Source of the DNA: Acidobacteriota bacterium
Lineage (GTDB): Bacteria > Acidobacteriota > Terriglobia > Terriglobales > Acidobacteriaceae
DNA length: 6,954 nt
Direction of reading: 5' to 3'
Assembly: GCA_003224835.1 (NCBI GenBank)
Contig: QHZX01000469.1
Coordinates: forward strand, 1-6,954
How positions within the stretch are numbered: the first letter of the stretch is position 1; every line of letters begins with the position of its first letter. A program made the translations under genes and the position numbers. Under the pieces are notes generated by a model that worked only from the letters and a program-made list of their open reading frames with translations, was not told the origin of the DNA and ran no database searches. This document shows positions 1 to 6,686 of this stretch, piece by piece.

Positions 1-1124
1 CGCCCGGCATAAGCCAGCTCCGAAGCCACGGCGGGATTCTCCAGCAGATACAGAATAGATTTCGCCAACGTATCAGGGTTCTCTGCCGAGGCGAGCAGGC
101 CGTTTACTCCGTGCTGGACGATTTCGCGATTGCCGCCGACGTCGGTTGCGACTATCGGCAGTCCTGCCGCCATGTATTCGAGTAGGGCATTGGGGAAGCC
201 CTCCGCCTTCGAAGGCAGAACCGCTATGTCGCAGCAAGCCAGCAGCTCCGGAACATCCTGACTCTGTCCCAGGAACAAGCAGTTCTGCTTCAGCCCCAGT
301 TCGGCGGCCATCAATTCGAATTCCGCTCGGCGTGCACCGTCTCCTGCTAAAACGAACCTGGCTCCGGGGAACTTTGCGCAGACCTCTGCTGCGGCCTTAA
401 TCAACGTCGGTTGGCCTTTTATGTCGCTGTGCATATTTGCGACGTTGACCACGAGCTTGCAATGCTCAAGACCAGGAAACAATCGCTTGCGGTCCGCCAT
501 GACATTTCTGAAGCGTTCCAGATCAACGCCGTTGTGGACCACGCGAATCAGTTCCGGAGAAAATCCATCCTCGCGAACTAACTGCTCGCGAATTTGTCCG
601 GAATTCACCAACACTGCAGAAGAAAGCGATTGCAGGTGACGGAGAATCTTTCGACGTCGCGGAGTGTACCAGGCAAGATGCGCGAGATCGCGCCGGCTGG
701 AAATAACCACGGGAACACGCGCTAGACGGCCGGCTGGAATGCCCAAAAGGTTTGACCACAGGTCATGTGTGTGTACCACGTGAAAATGGTTGCGCCTGAG
801 AAACCGTGCCAGCCGAATCATTTCGTAGATGCCACTTGGCGAATCCACTCCGCCGGCGGGATAACATTCTCTGATAGCAACAGCAGAGCCTTCTAGCCTG
901 GCAAGCAGAGGCCCGCGCACTCGTAAACATCCTAATGTCACCTCGTAGCGTGCAGGATCAAGACGTCGGGCCAATTCCACTGCCTGAGTCTCCGTCCCTC
1001 CCACATGCAGCGAATCGACCAGGAAGAAGACACGTCTCCGCTCACCAGATCCCGGCTTAGAAGGTCGCCTGTCTCGATCCGGATCGGCAGGCGCAGTAGA
1101 TGAAGATGAGGTCACCGTTTGCAC
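1..1124 (-). CDS. Family 4 (group 1) glycosyltransferase, partial at the left edge
   Basis: Retaining GT-B glycosyltransferase that would add a sugar from a nucleotide-sugar donor to a lipid-linked EPS intermediate on the cytoplasmic face. The 374 visible codons are uninterrupted. A typical GT4 N-terminus (VFFLVDSLHVGGTETQA) comes after about 36 extra residues. Next are HVVHTHDLWSNLLG, the NGVDLERF segment, KGQPTLIKAA, FVLAGDG, and the C-terminal donor-site E-x7-E motif (EGFPNALLE, about E308 and E316), followed by YMAAGLPIVATDVGG. The last 10-30 residues lie beyond the window. The frame stays open upstream into the amidotransferase gene and has no ATG near the family's start, so I chose the GTG at 1124, one base after the preceding TGA. 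A second GTG lies at 1115. The family is certain; the sugar specificity and exact start are not. Confidence 0.9.
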   Translation of the reverse strand, partial: MQTVTSSSSTAPADPDRDRRPSKPGSGERRRVFFLVDSLHVGGTETQAVELARRLDPARYEVTLGCLRVRGPLLARLEGSAVAIRECYPAGGVDSPSGIYEMIRLARFLRRNHFHVVHTHDLWSNLLGIPAGRLARVPVVISSRRDLAHLAWYTPRRRKILRHLQSLSSAVLVNSGQIREQLVREDGFSPELIRVVHNGVDLERFRNVMADRKRLFPGLEHCKLVVNVANMHSDIKGQPTLIKAAAEVCAKFPGARFVLAGDGARRAEFELMAAELGLKQNCLFLGQSQDVPELLACCDIAVLPSKAEGFPNALLEYMAAGLPIVATDVGGNREIVQHGVNGLLASAENPDTLAKSILYLLENPAVASELAYAG

Positions 1125-1125
1125 A

Positions 1126-2097
1126 TCAGGTGGCGCTGAGCACGGAGATCGCGGTGGGCTGATGTTGATTTCCCGCCCGCGCCTCGAGGAAGTTGCGATG
1201 CCATAGCTCGAGCATGAGCAAGAGCCAGAGCTCGTGGGAACGGTTGCGGCGTCCACTGGTATGCTCCTCGACTAATTTTCGCAGCGCAGTCTTTGAGTAA
1301 TATCCCCGCTCCAGTGTGCGGCGTTCAAGCAAGATCTCCACCAAGTCGCGTTTTAACTCGTCACGCATCCAGTGCACCAGTGGCATAGCAAAGCCGCGCT
1401 TCGGGCGATGCAATACTTGTGATGGAACTCCAATTCGTTCAGCCAGTTTCTTCAGAATGTATTTCCCACTCATGTTTCGCAGCTTCAGCGACATCGGCAG
1501 GCTCGTGACCCATTCCAGGAACACGTGATCGAGCATTGGGACTCGTACCTCGAGTGATGTTGCCATGCTCATACGATCAACCTTGGTCAAAATATCGAAT
1601 GGAAGATAAGTCTTCGTATCGAGATAGAGCAATCGCGAAACAAAATCTTTGGCCGGCGCCTCATCGAAATAGCGGCGGAACAAATTGAGCGGGGATTCGA
1701 CTGTGTCGGACCAGGCCAGAAAATCTTTACTGAACAGCTCACGCTCTCGCCCCCACGCGGGAAAGTGCGAGACGCTGTCGATGTAGCGGTCGCGCAGAGG
1801 CAAAGAGATATTGAAGAGAAACCGCCGCCCGTAAAAACTCGGCGTTCTGTGGAATATCTGGTCGCGGTATAAACGGCCAAGCCATTGCGGAACACGATCA
1901 AGCTGACTTCTGCGCAGCAGGCGCGTATATCGGTCGTATCCGGCGAATAGCTCGTCACCACCGTCGCCGGAGAGCGCTACGGTTACGTGCTCTCGCGCCA
2001 GCCGCGAGACGTAGTATGTGGGCAGAATCGATGAATCCGCGAACGGCTCCTCTAATCCTGGAGTCAATTTTCCCAGTGTGCCCACTATATCCGGCAT
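1126..2097 (-). CDS. Asparagine synthetase-like amidotransferase, C-terminal fragment of a frame-broken gene
   Basis: C-terminal synthetase half of a glutamine-dependent amidotransferase of the AsnB type found in EPS clusters. Visible family features are EEPFADSS, TVALSGDGGDELFAGYDRY (second nucleotide-binding loop), LPFDILTKVDRMSMATSLE, VRVPMLDH, GKYILKKLA and RPKRGFAMPL, then a normal C-terminus. The matching frame begins at about 2121 with T-E-H-H-E-L-I, just after an in-frame TAG (2122-2124). ATG 2097 is simply the first Met and has no good ribosome-binding site, so this is probably not an independent gene. It continues the N-terminal half at 2103-2984 in another frame. In the intact family this domain makes an acyl-adenylate and transfers ammonia to it; here the acceptor could be a sugar carboxylate, which is an inference. 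The TGA stop lies next to the GT4 start. Confidence 0.85.
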   Translation of the reverse strand: MPDIVGTLGKLTPGLEEPFADSSILPTYYVSRLAREHVTVALSGDGGDELFAGYDRYTRLLRRSQLDRVPQWLGRLYRDQIFHRTPSFYGRRFLFNISLPLRDRYIDSVSHFPAWGRERELFSKDFLAWSDTVESPLNLFRRYFDEAPAKDFVSRLLYLDTKTYLPFDILTKVDRMSMATSLEVRVPMLDHVFLEWVTSLPMSLKLRNMSGKYILKKLAERIGVPSQVLHRPKRGFAMPLVHWMRDELKRDLVEILLERRTLERGYYSKTALRKLVEEHTSGRRNRSHELWLLLMLELWHRNFLEARAGNQHQPTAISVLSAT

Positions 2098-2102
2098 CAG
2101 GA

Positions 2103-2984
2103 TCAGCTCGTGATGCTCGGTCTAAAAGTCTTCACGGTACGCGACGTCGCTTTTGCCATCAAACCCACCACGATCGAAGAGTCCACGCCTCCGCTGAGCA
2201 TGGCGCCCAGAGGCACATCGCTGATCAGCCGCATGCGAACCGCTTCTGCTAATCGCCGCTCCAGCGCTTCCAGGCATTCTTCTTCTGAAATTGATCCCTG
2301 CGTGCCATAGGCGGGAAGGTCCCAGTATTGTTTTACTTCGATCCGGCCGTTGCGAAATTCCAGCAGATGTCCCGGCGGCAATTTGTGGATGTTGCGGAAT
2401 GCAGATTGCGGATCCGGAATATACCCAAAATAGAAATAGTTGAGGATCCCCTCGCGATTGACATCGGCCAGGCCTGGTGCCGCTTCGAGCAATGACTTGA
2501 TCTCGGAGCCGAACAACAGCCACTCTCCGTCGAGCGCGTAATGCAACGGCTTCTTGCCGAGGCGGTCGCGCGCCAAAAGCAGTGAGCGATTCCGGGAGTC
2601 ATATATGGCAAAGGCGAACATGCCGCGCAGCCGGCGCACGCAGTCGCTGCCGAATTCTTCGTAGAGATGGACGATCGCTTCCGTATCGGTATTGGTACGG
2701 AAGACGTGCCCGCGAGCGCGCAATTCATCGCGCAACTCGATAAAGTTATAGACCTCTCCGTTGTAGACGATCCAGATGGTTTCGTCTTCGTTGGCGATAG
2801 GCTGGTGCCCGGTAGAGAGGTCGATGATGCTGAGACGGCGCATGCCCAGTCCTACTGGGCCGTTCACGTAATAGCCATCATCGTCGGGGCCGCGGTGGGA
2901 TATAACATCGCACATGCGGCGAAGGACGGCTGCGTCGGCTACGCAACTGCGGTCCGTGCCCACGATGCCTGCAATGCCGCACAT
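2103..2984 (-). CDS. Asparagine synthetase-like amidotransferase, N-terminal fragment (glutaminase plus ATP-loop)
   Basis: N-terminal half of an AsnB-type glutamine amidotransferase. I start it at ATG 2984 rather than the upstream in-frame ATG 3032, because this places Cys2 (MCGIAGIVG) as the N-terminal nucleophile after Met removal, which class II glutaminases require. A G-rich stretch, GGGGGA, lies 13 nt upstream. The class II glutaminase domain is complete: HRGPDDDGYY, RRLSIIDLSTGHQPI, NGEVYNF, TDTEAIVHLYEEFG, RGMFAFAIYD, LLARDRLGKKPLHY and FGSEIKSLL. The synthetase domain begins with the pyrophosphate loop LSGGVDSS (about residues 263-270). Homology stops after TVKTF (F codon at 2124-2126), then six unrelated residues precede a TGA. 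The usual SIGF...Y-E segment that follows is absent. Both halves together span 1859 nt, which is not a multiple of three. The product would hydrolyse glutamine but lack a working synthetase domain. Confidence 0.87.
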   Translation of the reverse strand: MCGIAGIVGTDRSCVADAAVLRRMCDVISHRGPDDDGYYVNGPVGLGMRRLSIIDLSTGHQPIANEDETIWIVYNGEVYNFIELRDELRARGHVFRTNTDTEAIVHLYEEFGSDCVRRLRGMFAFAIYDSRNRSLLLARDRLGKKPLHYALDGEWLLFGSEIKSLLEAAPGLADVNREGILNYFYFGYIPDPQSAFRNIHKLPPGHLLEFRNGRIEVKQYWDLPAYGTQGSISEEECLEALERRLAEAVRMRLISDVPLGAMLSGGVDSSIVVGLMAKATSRTVKTFRPSITS

Positions 2985-3009
2985 ATTGGTTGGTGAATCC
3001 CCCGATTTA

Positions 3010-3963
3010 TTATCGCAGGCCGCAATCTTCAAACCAGCGAAATACTTCTTCGTAGGTGTGCTTCGACTGATACACCGGCGAGTACCAGTCGAAGGTATCG
3101 AGCAATCTCCATTCGCGGGACGGATTCATATTCATCGGCACCGCATAGCTCAGCGCGCCGCTCAAAACCGAACCGATTCCAGGTATCCAGCGCAGACCGC
3201 GATGTATGTAATAAAGCGGATCTATAGCCACGCAGAGCGCATGCAGTGATTTCGGCGAGAGCTTCGTCGTCAACTTGCGGTAAACGTCGCTCATGCGATA
3301 CCAGCGCACGTACGCGCTATATAGCCAGATCGCGATGCTTCCACCTGGCTTGAGCAGTTTGGGCAAGCACTTGAATGACTGCTCGCAATCGGGCGTGTGG
3401 TGCAACACGCCAATGCTGTAGATATAGTCGAAGCTCTGCTCGAGAAAAGGCAGATTCAAAACGCTGGCCTGGCAAATCCAAACGTTGTCTCGCGAACACA
3501 AGTTTCTCGCGGCGACATCGGCGGCCAGACTCAGATCGATGCCTACAACGTTCGCGCCCCAGCGGCTGGCGACGTCGGCAAAGCGGCCCATCCCGCACCC
3601 AATGTCGAGCACCCACTTGCCTTGCAGTTCCGCAGGACTAAAGCCGGTGGACTCGATGAACTGCCGTTCCGACAAGTTTGAAATTTCGCCATCGAGCTGA
3701 GTGCGAGCGTACTTTCCCCATTCGAATCCAAAATTTCCCGCGTAACCTTGCGACTCGACAAAACGCAGCACACCATTAGTGATCGGGAAAACACTGGAGC
3801 ACTTTCGGCACTGCAGACCGCTGGGATGAACTGCAACATCTCCCTTGCAGCGCAGGCAGCGCAGCATCGGAACCAGCCTCTCGAAAAGCGCGGCACGTGA
3901 ATCTGAATTGCTGCTTCTCTGGGATACTGCTTCTTCAGCTGGCGTTGTCGTATTCGATGCCAT
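3010..3963 (-). CDS. Class I SAM-dependent methyltransferase with N-terminal Trm112-like zinc ribbon
   Basis: Predicted cytoplasmic methyltransferase of 317 residues, probably acting on an EPS sugar or sugar intermediate (inferred from context). After a polar N-terminal stretch there is a zinc ribbon with Cys36, Cys39, Cys52 and Cys55, ending in FPITNGVLRF. The methyltransferase core follows: SAM motif I VLDIGCGMGRFAD (118-130), the acidic end of strand 2 in VVGIDLS (about 139-145), LPFLEQSFDYIYSIGVLHHTPD (171-192, Methyltransf_11 style) and LLKPGGSIAIW. The C-terminus ends at WFEDCGLR followed by TAATAA. Homologues I recall usually continue with a further strand of about 15 residues, so the end may be slightly clipped. 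The gene starts 45 nt after GT2 and stops 25 nt before the amidotransferase start. A weak purine-rich GAGAAGAG directly precedes the ATG. Confidence 0.9.
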   Translation of the reverse strand: MASNTTTPAEEAVSQRSSNSDSRAALFERLVPMLRCLRCKGDVAVHPSGLQCRKCSSVFPITNGVLRFVESQGYAGNFGFEWGKYARTQLDGEISNLSERQFIESTGFSPAELQGKWVLDIGCGMGRFADVASRWGANVVGIDLSLAADVAARNLCSRDNVWICQASVLNLPFLEQSFDYIYSIGVLHHTPDCEQSFKCLPKLLKPGGSIAIWLYSAYVRWYRMSDVYRKLTTKLSPKSLHALCVAIDPLYYIHRGLRWIPGIGSVLSGALSYAVPMNMNPSREWRLLDTFDWYSPVYQSKHTYEEVFRWFEDCGLR

Positions 3964-4008
3964 CTCTTCTCACTAACCTAAAATAGGCGAATCATCCCGC
4001 TTAAACTG

Positions 4009-4470
4009 CTAGCTGACTTTTTGCCAAACTGCCCTGTCGGAGCCCACCAGGCAACGGAAGAATCCGACAATGAAGGCCAAATGCATCGCGAATAAAAAAT
4101 ATGGCACGAGGCCGTAACGCACCCGGCGCATGTGTTGGTAAAAGAAAAAGCCAAGTCCAGCCCAGCAATAGAACAGGACCTGGGCTGCCAACGCCACGCG
4201 ATAAGACGGACTTCGCATTAACACCACATTGCTTGCCAGCAAGGTGATAGCAAAGAACGGTACCAGCCAGCGCAGCAGCTTATGTGAAATCAACGCAAAG
4301 GGAGTGAATCCCTTCCACGGAACGCGAACCAGGCCCCCCACAGCGCGGAAGCTCCCTACGGCGAGCCGTACGCGCCGAGTAAATTCCCCTGAGACCGTGC
4401 TGGCAGGGAACTCAATGGCCACAGCTTCGGGATCATAAAGCACAGAAAATCCCAGCCTGCGGGTGCGCAT
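4009..4470 (-). CDS. Family 2 glycosyltransferase, C-terminal membrane fragment of a frame-broken gene
   Basis: C-terminal part of the membrane GT2 whose N-terminal half is at 4487-5134. The matching frame opens at about 4611, after an in-frame TAG (4612-4614), and reads ILNASGCIYALRRDCF and then ILEDFVIPMR, which holds the acidic ED motif of processive-type GT2 enzymes. ATG 4470 is only the first Met and lies downstream of that motif, so a separately translated product would lack it. From Met 4470 the protein has LYDPEAVAIE, the basic segment EFTRRVRLAVGSFRAV in the place of the acceptor-side (Q/R)xxRW-like region, and SHKLLRWL. Three hydrophobic helices follow, at about residues 66-84, 92-111 and 119-139. 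These would anchor the enzyme in the inner membrane. It ends with TAG, 45 nt before the methyltransferase. Confidence 0.82.
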   Translation of the reverse strand: MRTRRLGFSVLYDPEAVAIEFPASTVSGEFTRRVRLAVGSFRAVGGLVRVPWKGFTPFALISHKLLRWLVPFFAITLLASNVVLMRSPSYRVALAAQVLFYCWAGLGFFFYQHMRRVRYGLVPYFLFAMHLAFIVGFFRCLVGSDRAVWQKVS

Positions 4471-4486
4471 AGGAATTACGAAGTCT

Positions 4487-5134
4487 TCAAGGATCGTGCT
4501 TTGCGGGATCGGCGAAAAGCAATCGCGACGCAGCGCATAAATGCATCCGCTGGCATTGAGGATTGCGCGCGTCGGATCCGGCCTGGTAACGCACTGCTCC
4601 GCATACTGCGCCTACTTCCGGGTCCGAAAAATGGCGAACTAATTTCTTGACCGCATCGTGTTCGAATAACGTGCCAGCGTCACAGAAAACTAAAATCGGG
4701 TTGGTTGCACGCGCCACTCCCTGGTTCAAGGCGTTTGCTTTGCCCTTGCGCTCGCTCAACAGAATGCACTCGTAGTTCTGTTCGCGAAGATTCTGCAGGA
4801 TTTTATTGGTTCCGTCATCTGAACCATCAGAGACGAAGATGACCTGCAGCCGTTCACGTGCAAAATCCAGGTCTCGCAAATTCTCGATCTTCGCGGGTAA
4901 ACCTTTCTCTTCGTTATAAGCGGGCACTATGATGCTGACCCCCGGCATGCCTGATGAAGAGGGAGTATCTGCGCGGCGGTTACGTGGAGAACCCAAGAAA
5001 AGTAGGTCGCGCCAAGCCTGAGTCACCGAGTAAACAAGGAAAAGCACCAGCGGGTACAAGAAGTACGGATAGATCACCAGGGCAAGGCTTAGCCAGAAGG
5101 CGACCTTCGCCACCAAAATGCTTTCGGGGTTCAT
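4487..5134 (-). CDS. Family 2 glycosyltransferase, N-terminal catalytic fragment of a frame-broken gene
   Basis: N-terminal half of an inverting, membrane-bound GT2 for EPS assembly. Residues 5-37 form a long hydrophobic anchor. The GT-A fold begins at VSIIVPAYNEEKGLP (66-80) and continues with the nucleotide-binding DGSDDGT (103-109), RKGKANALNQG (129-139) and VFCDAGT (149-155), where the metal-site Asp is kept. Homology runs to DPEVGAVCGAVRY (about 183), after which the frame drifts through unrelated residues to TGA. The correct continuation is in the frame that carries the 4009-4470 fragment. The start ATG overlaps the stop of the sugar transferase gene (ATGA), with a G-rich Shine-Dalgarno just upstream, which suggests translational coupling. 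Sugar specificity cannot be told from the sequence. Confidence 0.85.
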   Translation of the reverse strand: MNPESILVAKVAFWLSLALVIYPYFLYPLVLFLVYSVTQAWRDLLFLGSPRNRRADTPSSSGMPGVSIIVPAYNEEKGLPAKIENLRDLDFARERLQVIFVSDGSDDGTNKILQNLREQNYECILLSERKGKANALNQGVARATNPILVFCDAGTLFEHDAVKKLVRHFSDPEVGAVCGAVRYQAGSDARNPQCQRMHLCAASRLLFADPAKHDP

Positions 5135-6519
5135 CGCCCTCCCCGTCCCAGCACCAACGTCTTGAGCGTCTTAAACAGAATCAACAGGTCAAGCGAGATC
5201 GACATGTTCTTGATGTAGAACAGGTCATATGCCAGCTTCTCGCTATTGTCTTCAATGGTCGCGCAGTAGCCGCGATTAATCTGCGCCCACCCGGTCGCCC
5301 CCGGCTTTACGTTCCAGCGTTGACTATAAAAAGGAATGGTCTTTACCAGTTCCTGCTCCTGGGCGGGCACGAACGGTCGAGGCCCGACAAAGTGCATATC
5401 GCCCCGCATGATGTTGTAGAGCTGCGGCAGTTCGTCAAGGCGGGTTCGGCGCAGCAAACCTCCGAGTCTGGTGACGCGATCATCGCCCTTAGCCGCCGGC
5501 GGATGGTTTTCGCCCACATCAATGCCGTCATACATAGAACGGAATTTGTACAACGTGAAAGTTTTTCCTCGTTTGCCCACTCTCTTCTGCTGGAAAACAA
5601 CCGGTCCGGGCGAATCCAGCCGAATGGCAATCGCGACCAGCAGCATTACCGGCAGACACAGCACTAAGAGAAGCAGTGAAATGACGAAAGAAAAAATCGT
5701 TTTCCACATCGTCAGCCAACGTGACGTATGGAATCCAGGCGAAAACAAAAGCCAGCTCAGCCGCAGTGATTCGATCGGAAGTTTGCCGGTAAGCTTCTCG
5801 TATATTTCGGCGCCGTCTTGAACGCGCGCGTATTCCGACTTAATGGAGAGCAGATCGTCCATGGGAAGCTTGCCGCGTTGGTCTGACATGGCAACCAGCA
5901 CATGGCGAATTCCCTGTGTTCTCACCACCTCAGAGATCTGGTCCGGTGGGCCGAGATATGGCAAGTCGTCTCTGGCAGGGGCCATTACAGCACTCACGTA
6001 ACCCATAAGCTGAAGTCCGAGGTCTGGCCGGCTTAGAATTTCTTGCGCCAGCTTCCTGGCCAGCGGACCGTCACCCAGCAAAATTGCGCGTTCCAAAAGA
6101 TGTTTGGAACGGAATAGCCACAGGAATAACTCCCTCCAAAACCACACCAGAAGAAGAAGGAGGATCAGTCCTAGAGAGAAATTTCTCGCGCCCAGGCTGG
6201 TTTTCGGGTAAACGGAATAGAGCACCGCCATCACCAGGGTCCCCACACCGGAAACCTGGATCAGACGAATAATTACCTCACGACGATTGGTCAGGATCAG
6301 GGAATCGTAGAGGTCCCCGTAATACATGCAGAGAATGAACACAAAAGTGATGAGCGCAATATTGGCGAACCCACCGTCGTAGTTCAGGAAAATGTCGGCA
6401 TCTCTGCCCATCCAGAATACACACGAGACAGTGAACGCCAGGACCACGACACAGGCTTCCGAAAATGCCAACAGCAGAGTTCGGCTGGGAAAATACGCGT
6501 TGAATAAGCGGATTACCAT
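5131..6519 (-). CDS. Polyprenyl-phosphate sugar-1-phosphate transferase (EPS initiating enzyme)
   Basis: Intact 462-residue priming enzyme that transfers a sugar-1-phosphate from a nucleotide sugar to undecaprenyl phosphate, the first step of repeat-unit assembly at the inner membrane. Four N-terminal transmembrane helices (about 13-37, 52-68, 86-104 and 113-137) precede a Rossmann-like domain (AILLGDGPLARKLAQEIL, 145-162). A further hydrophobic segment at about 272-298 is followed by the bacterial sugar transferase core: LDSPGPVVFQQKRVG (301-315), YKFRSM (324-329), DRVTRLGGLLRRTRLDELPQ (347-366) with the catalytic-type Asp-Glu pair D362/E363, GDMHFVGPRP (373-382), KPGATGWAQI (405-414) and EKLAYDLFYIKN (427-438). 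The architecture resembles the PEP-CTERM/exosortase-associated subgroup (TIGR03013-like, by memory). An in-frame stop at 6541-6543 and no other start codon after it make ATG 6519 the only ATG start. The nearest GAGG lies about 20 nt upstream, so initiation signals look weak. Confidence 0.96.
   Translation of the reverse strand: MVIRLFNAYFPSRTLLLAFSEACVVVLAFTVSCVFWMGRDADIFLNYDGGFANIALITFVFILCMYYGDLYDSLILTNRREVIIRLIQVSGVGTLVMAVLYSVYPKTSLGARNFSLGLILLLLLVWFWRELFLWLFRSKHLLERAILLGDGPLARKLAQEILSRPDLGLQLMGYVSAVMAPARDDLPYLGPPDQISEVVRTQGIRHVLVAMSDQRGKLPMDDLLSIKSEYARVQDGAEIYEKLTGKLPIESLRLSWLLFSPGFHTSRWLTMWKTIFSFVISLLLLVLCLPVMLLVAIAIRLDSPGPVVFQQKRVGKRGKTFTLYKFRSMYDGIDVGENHPPAAKGDDRVTRLGGLLRRTRLDELPQLYNIMRGDMHFVGPRPFVPAQEQELVKTIPFYSQRWNVKPGATGWAQINRGYCATIEDNSEKLAYDLFYIKNMSISLDLLILFKTLKTLVLGRGGR
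5137..5144 (-). promoter_or_regulatory. Shine-Dalgarno for the GT2 gene inside the sugar transferase 3' end
   Basis: Read on the minus strand, GGGGAGGG lies 2-3 nt from the GT2 ATG and within the last codons of the sugar transferase, whose TGA overlaps that ATG as ATGA. This supports the start at 5134 and coupled translation of the two genes. The spacing is shorter than ideal. Confidence 0.55.
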
Positions 6520-6686
6520 CTCGACTGTTTCTCTATTCCTCTATCGCTGATTTCACGTCCAACGAAGCCGTCGCACAGGTCATATATCTCAACAAATCAT
6601 AAGTTCCGCGAGATGCCGGAGGTCTGGGGGCGAGAACTTCACAGCAGTCACCTTGAAAACTCCTCTTCCAAAAGACTTCTCTTAGT
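6520..6686. other. Leader region between tyrosine kinase and sugar transferase genes
   Basis: About 167 nt without a supported gene, the largest gap in the window. I looked for a promoter, a terminator with a T-run and a strong hairpin on the minus strand and found none that is convincing. It holds a 6-bp inverted repeat (AAGTTC at 6601-6606, GAACTT at 6634-6639) that could arise by chance. A 75-codon open frame covering 6533-6760 overlaps the kinase tail in another frame and resembles nothing I recognise. Confidence 0.4.

Noticed and set aside
2097..2130. Programmed ribosomal frameshifting at the TTTT run in the amidotransferase
   Set aside because: A conserved segment is missing as well as the frame changing, and the run is short; a simple slip would not rebuild the family sequence.
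3977..3987. Short palindrome CCTAAAATAGG upstream of the methyltransferase
   Set aside because: Only four paired bases around a three-base loop; too weak to be called a terminator or operator.
4954..5667. A 237-codon plus-strand open frame spanning the GT2/sugar transferase junction
   Set aside because: It lies antisense to two clearly coding genes, contains no recognisable motif, and has a composition typical of the complement of GC-rich coding sequence.
6575..6600. AT-rich TATATG-like -10 element upstream of the sugar transferase
   Set aside because: No matching -35 hexamer at 16-18 nt spacing was found.
6601..6639. Inverted repeat AAGTTC/GAACTT with a 27-nt spacer in the leader region
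   Set aside because: Six-base arms with a long spacer are expected by chance in a region of this size; there is no T-run for a terminator and no recognised operator.
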